Assembly (NCBI RefSeq): GCF_050337105.1
Contig: NZ_JAKJSQ010000005.1
Coordinates: forward strand, 1 to 64,000
Reading direction: 5' to 3'
Length of the DNA: 64,000 nucleotides
From: Aliivibrio_A kagoshimensis
GTDB taxonomy: Bacteria > Pseudomonadota > Gammaproteobacteria > Enterobacterales > Vibrionaceae
Below, one piece after another: positions 16,241 through 25,281 of the stretch. The notes under the pieces were generated by a model. The model saw nothing but the letters and a program-made list of their open reading frames with translations, was not told the origin of the DNA and ran no database searches. Made by a program: the position numbers and the translations under genes. Every line of letters begins with the position of its first letter. The first letter of the stretch is position 1.

Positions 16241-17668
16241 TTATTTTTTCTTTTTAACTGCTTTTGCGTTTGGCAAATCAGTAATGCTACCTTCGTAGAT
16301 TTCAGCCGCCATTCCCACTGACTCATGCAGTGTTGGGTGAGCGTGAATCGTTAATGCGATATCTTCCGCATCACAACCCATCTCAATCGCTAGGCCGATT
16401 TCACCAAGAAGTTCACCGGCGTTAGTACCAACAATCGCACCACCAATAACACGGTTAGTCTCTTTATCAAACAGAAGTTTAGTCATACCATCTGAACAGT
16501 CAGAAGCGATCGCTCGGCCTGAAGCAGCCCAAGGGAAAGTGGCAGCCTCGTAGTTAAGACCTTCTTCTTTCGCTTCTTTCTCTGTTTTACCAACCCAAGC
16601 AACTTCTGGCTCAGTATAGGCAATTGAAGGAATAACTTTAGGATCAAAGTAGTGTTTCTTACCAGAGATAACTTCTGCAGCCACGTGGCCTTCATGCACA
16701 CCTTTATGAGCAAGCATAGGCTGACCTACCACATCACCGATTGCGTGAATGTGAGGAACATTGGTACGCATCTGCTTATCAACATTAATGAAACCACGCT
16801 CATCAACTTCAATACCCGCTTTTTCAGCGTCAAACAGACCACCATTTGGCACGCGACCAATGGCAACGAGAACAGCATCATAACGGATAGGTTCAGCAGG
16901 CGCTTTTTTACCTTCCATCGTGACATAAATGCCATCTTCTTTTGCTTCTACTGCGGTTACTTTCGTCTGTAACATCAGGTTAAATTTATTTTTGATACGC
17001 TTGGTATAAACGCGAACGATATCTTTATCAGCTGCAGGAATCACCTGATCAAACATCTCGACAACATCAATCTTAGATCCTAGAGAGTGGTAAACCGTCC
17101 CCATTTCTAAACCGATGATACCACCGCCCATCACCAACAGCTTCTCAGGAACCTCTTTCAGTTCCAATGCATCTGTCGAGTCCCAAATTCGTGGGTCTTC
17201 ATGAGGAATGAAAGGCAATTTAATTGGACGAGAACCAGCAGCGATAATGGCGTTATCGAAATTGACAGTAGTCGTCTCTTCACCTTCAACAACAAGAGTG
17301 TTTGCGCCGGTAAATTTACCAAAACCATTAACGACAGTAACTTTACGCATCTTAGCCATACCGCCAAGACCGCCAGTTAACTGAGTAACCACTTTCTCTT
17401 TCCACAGACGGATCTTGCTAATGTCTGTTTGTGGTTCACCAAAAACAACACCATGATCAGCCATTGCTTTTGCTTCTTCAATCACTTTTGATACGTGAAG
17501 AAGTGCTTTTGACGGGATACAGCCAACATTTAAACAAACGCCGCCTAGTGAACTGTAACGCTCAACTAATACTGTTTCCAAACCTAAGTCTGCACAACGG
17601 AATGCTGCAGAATAACCCGCAGGTCCTGCTCCAAGTACGACTACCTGCGCTTTAATTTCTTTGCTCAT
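16241..17668 (-). CDS. lpdA: Dihydrolipoyl dehydrogenase (E3)
   Basis: FAD enzyme that reoxidises the dihydrolipoyl groups of pyruvate and 2-oxoglutarate dehydrogenases and the glycine cleavage system. The 475 residues have the FAD fold GAGPAG (13-18), redox-active Cys45 and Cys50 (CLNVGC), and catalytic His444/Glu449 (HPTLHE), all at E. coli positions. The SD ACGAGG precedes the ATG. It is last in pdhR-aceEF-lpdA. The 243-bp gap before it holds a hairpin, which allows separate control. Confidence 0.97.
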   Translation of the reverse strand: MSKEIKAQVVVLGAGPAGYSAAFRCADLGLETVLVERYSSLGGVCLNVGCIPSKALLHVSKVIEEAKAMADHGVVFGEPQTDISKIRLWKEKVVTQLTGGLGGMAKMRKVTVVNGFGKFTGANTLVVEGEETTTVNFDNAIIAAGSRPIKLPFIPHEDPRIWDSTDALELKEVPEKLLVMGGGIIGLEMGTVYHSLGSKIDVVEMFDQVIPAADKDIVRVYTKRIKNKFNLMLQTKVTAVEAKEDGIYVTMEGKKAPAEPIRYDAVLVAIGRVPNGGLFDAEKAGIEVDERGFINVDKQMRTNVPHIHAIGDVVGQPMLAHKGVHEGHVAAEVISGKKHYFDPKVIPSIAYTEPEVAWVGKTEKEAKEEGLNYEAATFPWAASGRAIASDCSDGMTKLLFDKETNRVIGGAIVGTNAGELLGEIGLAIEMGCDAEDIALTIHAHPTLHESVGMAAEIYEGSITDLPNAKAVKKKK

Positions 17669-17867
17669 TTTCGACCTCGTTGTAACTCGTTTATCCCTAA
17701 CAGACTAAAAAGTCGTCATATACATTTTCCAAACGGCATCAGTCTACAGAGCTGCATACAGAGTGAAAAGTAAAATGGCATAGCCTGTGAGCTAGACTAC
17801 AGTTCCCAATCTATTAATAAAATTATAAATAGAAACTGTAGAAAAAAGACGTAATGTCCATAAAGTG

Positions 17868-17902
17868 TACGACGCTAACCAAACTGATTTGAGAGCGTCG
17901 TA
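17868..17902 (-). repeat. Inverted repeat in the aceF-lpdA spacer
   Basis: Perfect 9-bp arms TACGACGCT (17868-17876) and AGCGTCGTA (17894-17902) with a 17-nt loop, 10 nt after the aceF stop. No long T tract follows. It could be a weak terminator or an mRNA 3' end that protects aceEF mRNA and separates it from lpdA. Confidence 0.55.
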
Positions 17903-17911
17903 ACTATTCGT

Positions 17912-19765
17912 TTATAACACCAAACGGCGAATATCAGATAGACAACCATTCAAGTAAGTGATGAAGCGAGCACCCTCTGCACCATCAACCACACGGTGAT
18001 CATACGACAGTGATAACGGTAACATTAGGCGTGGTTCAAAATCCTTGCCATTCCATACTGGTTTCATCTCTGACTTAGATACGCCTAAAATACCAACTTC
18101 TGGTGCATTAACAATAGGAGTAAACGCTGTTCCGCCAAGTCCACCAAGACTTGAAATAGTAAAACAGCCACCCTGCATGTCAGATGACGTTAACTTACCG
18201 CCACGTGCTTTCTTAGAGATAGTCATTAGCTCTTCAGAAAGTTCGTAAATACCTTTTTTGTTCACATCCTTAAAGACAGGAACCACTAAGCCATTTGGCG
18301 TATCAACCGCGATACCAATGTTAACGTACTTCTTCAGAATTAAGCTTGCGCCGTCATCAGACAGTGAAGAGTTAAATGATGGGAACTCTTCTAACGCCTT
18401 AGCAACCGCTTTCATGATAAACACTAAAGGTGTGATTTTCATGCCGCTATCTTTTTTGGCTTCAATGGCGTTCTGCTCTTTACGGAACGTTTCAAGAGCC
18501 GTGATATCTGCGTTATCCCATTGAGTTACATGAGGAATCATAACCCAGTTACGGTGCAAGTTTGCCCCAGATATCTTTTTGATGCGAGACAGTGGTTTGG
18601 TTTCGATATCACCAAACTTGCTAAAATCAATTTTCGGCCAAGGAAGAAGACCTAGTGCAGAACCGTCACCCGAACCTGATGCTGCAGCACCCGACTCTAA
18701 ACGCTTCAGGGCTTCTTTCACGTAACTCTGAACATCTTCTCGTAAAATGCGGCTCTTACGACCCGTCCCTTTTACTTTCGATAGATTTACACCAAACTCA
18801 CGTGCAATACGACGAACAACAGGTGAAGCATGCGCGTACTCATGATTCTCTTTAAACTCGGTTGCCGCAGGTGCGGTTGATGCAGGAGCCGCTACCGCAA
18901 CAGGTGCTGCTGGTGCCGCTTGAGCGACAGGAGCAGCAACTGACGCTGAACCTTCAACCACAAACGTCATGATTAAAGAACCCGTTGATACTTTATCGCC
19001 CGCTGCGATTTTGATCGCTTTGATTGTGCCAGCAAATGGAGCAGGTACTTCCATAGAGGCTTTGTCGCCTTCAACCGTAATCAGAGATTGTTCCTCTGCA
19101 ACGGTATCGCCAACTGCGACCATGATTTCAGTCACTTCTACTTCGTCACCACCAATATCAGGTACGTTGACATCTTTTTCAGCAGAGACGGCAACTGGCG
19201 CCGCAGCAACAGGTGCAACTGCTTGAGCAGGAGCTGAACCAGTAACTTCAAAAACCATGACTAGAGAGCCAGTAGATACTTTGTCGCCTGCGGCAACTTT
19301 AATCTCTTTTAACGTGCCAGCAAATGGCGCTGGAACTTCCATTGATGCTTTATCGCCTTCAACCGTCAAAAGAGATTGCTCTTCTTCAATGGAATCGCCT
19401 ACTGCAACCATGATTTCAGTGACTTCTACTTCGTCACCACCAATATCAGGAACGTGAACCTCTTTCAGCTCAGCAACTGCTGGCGCTGTAGCTACAGGTG
19501 CTGCCGCTTCAACCGCTGGAGCTGCCGTAGCACTCTCAACGTCAAAGATCATAATAAGAGTGCCTGTTGATACTGAGTCACCTTCAGAGATTTTAATCTC
19601 TTTAACGGTACCCGCTTGAGACGCCGGTACTTCCATTGAAGCTTTGTCGCCTTCAACAGTGATCAGTGACTGCTCTTCTTCAACTCGGTCACCGACCTTA
19701 ACAAGAATCTCAGTTACTTCAACCTCATCTGCACCGATGTCAGGTACATTAATTTCGATTGTCAT
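17912..19765 (-). CDS. aceF: Dihydrolipoyllysine acetyltransferase of pyruvate dehydrogenase (E2)
   Basis: Core of the pyruvate dehydrogenase complex; it transfers acetyl groups to CoA. The 617 residues form three lipoyl domains with GDKASMEVPA lipoylation sites at Lys41, Lys139 and Lys235, each followed by an Ala/Pro-rich linker. Next come a peripheral subunit-binding domain (about 312-350, SPVVRRIAREFGVNLS) and a catalytic domain ending in DHRVVDG (His590). The three-lipoyl layout equals E. coli. The start is 11 nt downstream of the aceE stop. Confidence 0.97.
   Translation of the reverse strand: MTIEINVPDIGADEVEVTEILVKVGDRVEEEQSLITVEGDKASMEVPASQAGTVKEIKISEGDSVSTGTLIMIFDVESATAAPAVEAAAPVATAPAVAELKEVHVPDIGGDEVEVTEIMVAVGDSIEEEQSLLTVEGDKASMEVPAPFAGTLKEIKVAAGDKVSTGSLVMVFEVTGSAPAQAVAPVAAAPVAVSAEKDVNVPDIGGDEVEVTEIMVAVGDTVAEEQSLITVEGDKASMEVPAPFAGTIKAIKIAAGDKVSTGSLIMTFVVEGSASVAAPVAQAAPAAPVAVAAPASTAPAATEFKENHEYAHASPVVRRIAREFGVNLSKVKGTGRKSRILREDVQSYVKEALKRLESGAAASGSGDGSALGLLPWPKIDFSKFGDIETKPLSRIKKISGANLHRNWVMIPHVTQWDNADITALETFRKEQNAIEAKKDSGMKITPLVFIMKAVAKALEEFPSFNSSLSDDGASLILKKYVNIGIAVDTPNGLVVPVFKDVNKKGIYELSEELMTISKKARGGKLTSSDMQGGCFTISSLGGLGGTAFTPIVNAPEVGILGVSKSEMKPVWNGKDFEPRLMLPLSLSYDHRVVDGAEGARFITYLNGCLSDIRRLVL
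19110..19440. repeat. Internal DNA repeats from the lipoyl domains of aceF
   Basis: Two stretches, near 19060-19165 and 19350-19455, are almost the same at the DNA level. They encode lipoyl domains 3 and 2 from VPDIGGDEVEVTEIMVAVGD through EEQSL to TVEGDKASMEVPAPFAG. A third, more diverged copy lies near 19625-19755 (domain 1). Such in-frame repeats can recombine and change the number of lipoyl domains. Confidence 0.7.
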
Positions 19766-19776
19766 TGTTATCTACC

Positions 19777-22443
19777 TTATGCGTATTGAGGGTTAGTTTT
19801 TTCAGTATCGATATTGAATTTTGCAATTGCTTCAGCAACCACAGTCTTCTCAATATCACCACGTTTAGCCAGTTCGGTTAGCGCAGCAACAACAACGTAG
19901 CCTGCGTTAACTTCGAAGTGACGACGTAGGTTTTCACGGCTATCTGAACGACCAAAGCCATCCGTACCCAGTACTTTGTATGACTCAGCAGGAACGAATG
20001 CACGTACTTGCTCAGCGTAGTTCTTCATGTAATCTGTAACTGCAATAGCAGGCTCATTACCTAGAACTTGAGTAATATAAGGAACTTTCGCTTCCGCTTC
20101 AGGGTGTAGCATGTTGTCACGCTCTACCGCTTGACCGTCACGAGTCAGCTCATTAAAAGAAGTGACTGCGTAAATATCAGACGCAACACCGTAGTCATCA
20201 CTTAGTATTTGTGCTGCTTTACGCGCTTCATTCATGATAGTGCCTGAGCTCATTAGCTGAACTTTACCTTTACTACCTGCGTGAGATTCAAGCTTGTAAA
20301 TACCTTTACGGATACCTTCTTCAGCGCCTTCTGGCATCGCTGGCATCGCGTAGTTTTCGTTCATGACTGTTAGGTAGTAGTACACGTTCTCTTGGCTCTC
20401 ACCGTACATGCGACGAATACCGTCTTGCATGATTACCGCAAGTTCGTAAGCAAACGTTGGGTCGTAAGAGATACAGTTTGGCACTGTGTTGGCCATGATG
20501 TGTGAGTGGCCATCTTCATGCTGAAGACCTTCACCATTTAGCGTGGTACGACCTGCCGTTGCTCCCAATAGGAAACCTCGAGCTTGTTGGTCACCTGCTA
20601 GCCATGCCATGTCACCAATACGTTGGAAACCGAACATAGAGTAGTAGATGTAGAACGGGATCATTGGTAAGTCATTGGTGCTGTAAGATGTCGCAGCAGC
20701 AACCCAAGATGCCATTGAACCGAGTTCATTAATACCTTCTTGAAGTACCTGACCAGACGTCGCTTCTTTGTAGTAAGAGACCACACCGCGATCTTCAGGC
20801 GTATATTCTTGGCCATGTGGGTTGTAGATACCTACCTGGCGGAATAGACCTTCCATACCAAATGTACGTGCTTCATCACAAATGATAGGAACGATGTTCT
20901 TACCAATGTTCTTATCTTTAAGTAAGATATTTAGCGTACGTACGTAAGCCATTGTGGTTGAGATATCACGCTTTTGCTCACCTAGTAGAGGGGCAAATGC
21001 ATCAAGCTCAGGCACTTTGAACTCTTGAGTAAACTTAGGCAGACGCTTAGGTGTGTAACCGTGTAGCGCATCACGACGAGCGTGCATGTATTTGTACTCT
21101 GCAGAACCTTCCTCTAATTTCAGGTAAGGAAGTTCAGTGATCTTCTCATTAGAAAGCAGATCTTCTAGGCCTAAACGATCACGTAGATGCTGAACATGAG
21201 TCATGTCCATTTTTTTCACACCGTGTGCAATGTTTTTGCCTTCTGCCGCTTCACCCATGCCGTAACCTTTAACGGTTTTAGCTAGGATTACGGTTGGCTT
21301 ACCACTGGTCTCTTTCGCATTGTTGAATGCGGCGAATAGTTTCGACGAGTCATGACCACCACGCTTAAGCGCAAAGATTTCATCGTCCGTCATATCGGCA
21401 ACTAATGCAGCGGTTTCTGGATACTTACCAAAGAAGTGCTCACGTACATACGCACCATCTTTTGATTTAAATGTTTGGTAATCACCATCGATAGTTTCAT
21501 TCATTAACTGAAGAAGCTTACCTGTGCTGTCTTTCGCCAGTAGTGAATCCCAGTTGCTGCCCCAGATCACTTTAACAACATTCCAGCCAGCACCTTTAAA
21601 TAGGCCTTCTAGCTCTTGGATGATACTACCGTTACCCATAACTGGGCCATCAAGACGCTGTAGGTTACAGTTAATAAGGAAACAAAGGTTGTCCAGTTTT
21701 TCACGGGCAGCGAAAGAGATCGCTCCGCGTGATTCTGGCTCATCCATCTCACCGTCACCTAGGAAGGCGTATACACGTTGAGCAGAAGTCTCTTTCAGAC
21801 CACGACCGTCAAGGTACTTAAGGAAGCGTGCTTGATAGATAGCGGAAATAGGGCCAAGACCCATAGATACGGTTGGGAACTGCCAGAATTCAGGCATCAG
21901 TTTAGGGTGTGGGTACGAAGGAATCCCTTTACCATCCACTTCTTGACGGAAGTTATCTAGCTGCTCTTCTGTTAAGCGACCTTCAACGAAAGCACGAGAG
22001 TAGATACCAGGAGAGATATGCCCTTGATAATAAACCAGATCGCCACCATCAGTTTCATTTGGAGCACGGAAAAAATGGTTAAAACAGACTTCGTAAAAAG
22101 AGGCTGCTGACTGGTAAGACGCCATGTGGCCGCCTAAGTCTAAATCTTTCTTAGAAGCGCGAAGAACGATCATGATTGCGTTCCAGCGAATAATTGAACG
22201 AATACGACGCTCTAACGTTACATCACCTGGGTAAGCTGGCTCTTGTGTCGCTGGAATGGTGTTAATGTAATTTGTGTTGATACCCGTTGGCATATCAACA
22301 CCGTCTAAACGTGCTTTATCCAATACTTGTTCTAACAGGTACTGAGCGCGCTCAACACCTTCTTCACGAACGACTGATTCAAGGGCTGCAAGCCACTCTT
22401 GGGTTTCTAAACTATCTACGTCGCTCTTCATGACTTCAGACAT
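19777..22443 (-). CDS. aceE: Pyruvate dehydrogenase E1 component (homodimeric type)
   Basis: Thiamine-diphosphate enzyme that decarboxylates pyruvate and acetylates the E2 lipoyl groups. From the ATG at 22443 it has 888 residues (E. coli 887). The thiamine-diphosphate motif starts GDGEMDEPESRGAISFAAREKLDN and ends NCNLQRLDGPVMGN. The start MSEVMKSDVDSLETQEWL fits the family and has AGGAAA 8 nt upstream; a TTG further out at 22476 is rejected. It follows pdhR by about 60 nt. Confidence 0.97.
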   Translation of the reverse strand: MSEVMKSDVDSLETQEWLAALESVVREEGVERAQYLLEQVLDKARLDGVDMPTGINTNYINTIPATQEPAYPGDVTLERRIRSIIRWNAIMIVLRASKKDLDLGGHMASYQSAASFYEVCFNHFFRAPNETDGGDLVYYQGHISPGIYSRAFVEGRLTEEQLDNFRQEVDGKGIPSYPHPKLMPEFWQFPTVSMGLGPISAIYQARFLKYLDGRGLKETSAQRVYAFLGDGEMDEPESRGAISFAAREKLDNLCFLINCNLQRLDGPVMGNGSIIQELEGLFKGAGWNVVKVIWGSNWDSLLAKDSTGKLLQLMNETIDGDYQTFKSKDGAYVREHFFGKYPETAALVADMTDDEIFALKRGGHDSSKLFAAFNNAKETSGKPTVILAKTVKGYGMGEAAEGKNIAHGVKKMDMTHVQHLRDRLGLEDLLSNEKITELPYLKLEEGSAEYKYMHARRDALHGYTPKRLPKFTQEFKVPELDAFAPLLGEQKRDISTTMAYVRTLNILLKDKNIGKNIVPIICDEARTFGMEGLFRQVGIYNPHGQEYTPEDRGVVSYYKEATSGQVLQEGINELGSMASWVAAATSYSTNDLPMIPFYIYYSMFGFQRIGDMAWLAGDQQARGFLLGATAGRTTLNGEGLQHEDGHSHIMANTVPNCISYDPTFAYELAVIMQDGIRRMYGESQENVYYYLTVMNENYAMPAMPEGAEEGIRKGIYKLESHAGSKGKVQLMSSGTIMNEARKAAQILSDDYGVASDIYAVTSFNELTRDGQAVERDNMLHPEAEAKVPYITQVLGNEPAIAVTDYMKNYAEQVRAFVPAESYKVLGTDGFGRSDSRENLRRHFEVNAGYVVVAALTELAKRGDIEKTVVAEAIAKFNIDTEKTNPQYA

Positions 22444-22503
22444 GGTGATCTTTCCTTTTATTGGTTTGATCCACAAAACTAATGATGTTGGAATAAAATA
22501 GGG

Positions 22504-23286
22504 TTATTCATTGCGTTGTTGAACTCGACGCAGAGAGCGTTCTCGACGACTCTCCTCTTTTGTCAGGTCTAACAACGTTTCTTCTATATAAGCCAAATGT
22601 GAGTGCGACGCTTCTCTTGCCTTTTCTGGTTGGCCAGAAACGATAGCTTCAACAATATTGGCTCTGTGTTTTCTCACTTTTTCAACCACATCACTGCGGC
22701 GATTAAGTAATTCAAAATTCTGTACTACGTTTTGCTCAAGAAGTGTCTCAAGGCCTCTAATGATATGCAGTAAAACCACATTATGAGCAGACTCCGTCAC
22801 TGCGATTAAATATTTCATTACCGCTCGAGCTTCTGCGTGCAAATCACCTTTTTTTTGTGCTTCAGAGATCAAATCATTACAATCAAGAATGCGTTTATAG
22901 TCCTCTTCAGTTCCTCGAAGAGCTGCAAAATAGGAAGATATCCCCTCCAATGCATGACGCGATTCTAATAAATCTAGTTGAGTATCTGGGTGTGTCGATA
23001 ATAATTCTAACAATGGCTCAGAAAAACTCTGCCATAGCTCTTCACAAACAAATGTCCCGCCGCCTTGGCGTCGAGTCAGTAACTTTTTACCTTCCAGTCG
23101 TTGAATCGCTTCTCTGACTGATGGTCGTGATACGTCAAACTGTTTCGCCAGCTCTCTTTCTGAAGGTAGCTTCTGCCCTGGAGAGAAGGTGCCTTCTGAT
23201 ATTAGCCTTTCTAGCTCTTGCTCTATCGCATCTGAGAGCTTTGGTTGACGAATCCGCTGATAAGCCATATTGCTATGTCCATCCAT
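22504..23286 (-). CDS. pdhR: Pyruvate dehydrogenase complex repressor PdhR
   Basis: GntR/FadR-type regulator that represses the pdh operon until pyruvate binds. The 260 residues have a winged helix-turn-helix in 13-80 (LPSERELAKQFDVSRPSVREAIQRLEGKKLL) and a C-terminal FCD effector domain. AGGTGA lies 6 nt before the ATG at 23286; E. coli PdhR begins at the second Met (MAYQRIRQPKL, 23268), so either is possible. Two probable PdhR boxes upstream point to autoregulation. Confidence 0.95.
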   Translation of the reverse strand: MDGHSNMAYQRIRQPKLSDAIEQELERLISEGTFSPGQKLPSERELAKQFDVSRPSVREAIQRLEGKKLLTRRQGGGTFVCEELWQSFSEPLLELLSTHPDTQLDLLESRHALEGISSYFAALRGTEEDYKRILDCNDLISEAQKKGDLHAEARAVMKYLIAVTESAHNVVLLHIIRGLETLLEQNVVQNFELLNRRSDVVEKVRKHRANIVEAIVSGQPEKAREASHSHLAYIEETLLDLTKEESRRERSLRRVQQRNE

Positions 23287-23315
23287 TAAAAGTCACCTTT
23301 ACTTCAAAAGTGGTA

Positions 23316-23331
23316 AATGGTATTACCAATT
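23316..23331. promoter_or_regulatory. PdhR box 1
   Basis: AATGGTATTACCAATT, close to the known PdhR consensus with TTGGT and ACCAA half-sites separated by three bases. It lies 30-45 nt upstream of the pdhR start, where a bound repressor would block transcription initiation or early elongation. Confidence 0.75.
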
Positions 23332-23451
23332 TTATGTGAAGCTTATTTAACAATAAAATCATCACTTCGTCCAGCAAAAAGTTGACACAGGTCATAAATT
23401 GAGGGGGAAAACAACATTTACGCAACTCCGGTCACACAATTACCAACAATA

Positions 23452-23466
23452 ACTGGTATTACCATT
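23452..23466. promoter_or_regulatory. PdhR box 2
   Basis: The same palindromic core TGGTATTACCA as box 1, at 23454-23464, about 135 bp further upstream in the pdhR-ampD gap. Two matched boxes could allow looping repression or mark a second promoter. Confidence 0.6.
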
Positions 23467-23516
23467 TACTATCGCAATACTTTTTTACCCATAAAGGAGT
23501 AGTTAATTAAAAGTGG

Positions 23517-24068
23517 TTATTTAGGACCTATTAGAGTGAACAACTTTGACCAGTCAAAAGAGAGACCAGGATCGGTTTTACGGCCAGGGGCAATATATTG
23601 ATGACCCGTTACCCTTTGCGGGGTGATTTGAGGATATCGCTGCATAAGACTAAGGGTTAACGCCGACAAACTGCGATATTGTTCTTCGGTATAACCAATA
23701 AAGTCAGTCCCCTCCATCTCAATACCAATCGAATAATCATTACACCGTTCTCTGCCTGCAAACTGAGAGACACCAGCATGCCATGCACGCGCATTAAAAG
23801 GGACAAACTGAATCACCTGCCCATCACGACGAATCAGACAGTGTGCCGAGACTCGATGCTGATGAATCTGCGCAAAAAACGGATGTTCATTAGGGTTTAA
23901 GGTACCCGTGAAGAGCTGCTCTATATATGGGCCTCCAAATTGGCCGGGTGGTAAGCTGATGTTATGTACAACCAATAATGAGATATCAGTGTCATCATTT
24001 CTACTATCAAAATAGGGGGACTCAACTCTCAGTACCCCTTCTAGCCAGTGGCAGTCTAAAATATTCAT
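23517..24068 (-). CDS. ampD: 1,6-anhydro-N-acetylmuramyl-L-alanine amidase
   Basis: Cytoplasmic zinc amidase that removes peptide from anhydromuropeptides during wall recycling; its loss derepresses ampC in bacteria with AmpR. The 183 residues show zinc ligands His35 (LVVHNISLPPGQFGG), His156 and Asp166 and the catalytic Glu117 (SIGIEMEG), matching E. coli within two positions. There is no signal peptide, as expected for AmpD. It is divergent from nadC, as in E. coli. Confidence 0.96.
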   Translation of the reverse strand: MNILDCHWLEGVLRVESPYFDSRNDDTDISLLVVHNISLPPGQFGGPYIEQLFTGTLNPNEHPFFAQIHQHRVSAHCLIRRDGQVIQFVPFNARAWHAGVSQFAGRERCNDYSIGIEMEGTDFIGYTEEQYRSLSALTLSLMQRYPQITPQRVTGHQYIAPGRKTDPGLSFDWSKLFTLIGPK

Positions 24069-24199
24069 CTTTCTCTATTTATCCTTATCGTGAAGGCCAC
24101 TAAACTTGTGATGATTTAGCTGCAAAGGTATCATCCTGAGTGCATGACTAATAGCATCAACTATTCACACCTTATAATGACACGGGTTACTTTAAAGAT

Positions 24200-25102
24200 A
24201 TGGACACCACTATGATAAAAGCACACGACAGTCAGTCACGTCTTGCCTACCTAAAGCAGCAACTTCCTGCGGAAATCACTCGCAGTGTTCAAGAAGCACT
24301 TAAAGAGGATCTTGGTGGAACATTAGACCAAAATGCAGACATCACTGCTAGCCTAATTCCCAAAACTGCTCGTAATGTGGCAACGATCATCACCAGAGAG
24401 CAAGGTGTTTTTTGTGGTCAAGCCTGGGCCGATGAAGTCTTTAAGCAGCTTGGTGGAGAAGTGACTATCGAGTGGCTGGTGAAAGATGGCGATACTCTCG
24501 TCCCAAACCAAACTCTGTGCACCCTATCTGGCCCTTCACGCGCTCTCTTAACCGGTGAGCGTAATGCAATGAACTTCATTCAAACGCTATCTGGTTGTGC
24601 TTCCGCAACCGCCATATATGCAAAAGCAATTGAAGGCACACAATGTCGCCTATTGGATACACGAAAAACCATTCCAGGGCTTCGCAGTGCGCTTAAATAT
24701 GCCGTCGCTTGCGGTGGTGGTTTTAATCATCGTATTGGCGTTTTTGATGCCTATCTGATCAAAGAAAACCACATTATCGCCTGTGGCGGTATTGAAAAAG
24801 CCATTTCCACCGCCAAAAACCTCAACCCAGGAAAGCCGGTCGAAGTGGAGACGGAAAGTTTGGATGAGATGCAACACGCTATCGACGCGGGGGCCGACAT
24901 CGTCATGCTTGACAATTTTTCAACCGAAATGATGAGAGAAGCTGTCCGACTTAACAATGGCAGAGCCAAGCTCGAAAACTCAGGTAATGTGACATTAGAA
25001 ACAATCCGCGAGTATGCGGAAACTGGTGTTGATTACATCTCTGTAGGCGCACTCACCAAACACGTTAAAGCCCTAGACCTCTCAATGCGCTTTCAAGACT
25101 AG
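24200..25102 (+). CDS. nadC: Quinolinate phosphoribosyltransferase (decarboxylating)
   Basis: Makes nicotinate mononucleotide from quinolinate and PRPP in NAD synthesis. The 300 residues include EDLGGTLDQNADITASLIP, the substrate-binding LLDTRKTIPGLR and KYAVACGGGFNHRIGVFDAYLIKENH, and EVETESLDE. A TATAAT at 24173-24178 may be its -10 box. Two in-frame ATGs (24200 and 24212) are possible; neither has a strong SD. It precedes the pil genes, as in many gamma-proteobacteria. Confidence 0.96.
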   Translation: MDTTMIKAHDSQSRLAYLKQQLPAEITRSVQEALKEDLGGTLDQNADITASLIPKTARNVATIITREQGVFCGQAWADEVFKQLGGEVTIEWLVKDGDTLVPNQTLCTLSGPSRALLTGERNAMNFIQTLSGCASATAIYAKAIEGTQCRLLDTRKTIPGLRSALKYAVACGGGFNHRIGVFDAYLIKENHIIACGGIEKAISTAKNLNPGKPVEVETESLDEMQHAIDAGADIVMLDNFSTEMMREAVRLNNGRAKLENSGNVTLETIREYAETGVDYISVGALTKHVKALDLSMRFQD

Positions 25103-25107
25103 CAGAT

Positions 25108-25139
25108 AGGGGCCGCTTATCCGTTGCGGCCCTCATTTT
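25108..25139 (+). terminator. Probable nadC terminator
   Basis: Stem GGGGCCGC / GCGGCCCT with a 9-nt loop, then CATTTTG. It starts 6 nt after the nadC stop. The T tract is short, so efficiency is uncertain. Confidence 0.55.
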
Positions 25140-25243
25140 GAACTCACTCGCAGCCTCTCCTTATCACCGTGCAACAAGCAAAAAAAAATCGTAAACCTCG
25201 CCGAGCAAACGTAACCTCTTCATACCCAAGCCGTCGTTAACTT

Positions 25244-25273
25244 CCTATTCTCAAAAATCACTTTTGAAATAGG
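25244..25273 (+). promoter_or_regulatory. Hairpin covering the edge of the pilA ribosome binding site
   Basis: Arm 25244-25256 (CCTATTCTCAAAA) pairs with 25262-25273 (TTTTGAAATAGG) with a single bulged C and a 5-nt loop, 12 bp in all. The SD AGGA (25271-25274) is largely inside the 3' arm and the ATG follows at 25282. The RNA hairpin could hold down pilA translation (inference). Confidence 0.6.
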
Positions 25274-25281
25274 ATTACACC

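Noticed and set aside
18045..19570. Several forward-strand open frames within aceF
   Set aside because: They are antisense shadows of the repetitive lipoyl domain coding sequence; reverse-strand aceF explains the region fully.
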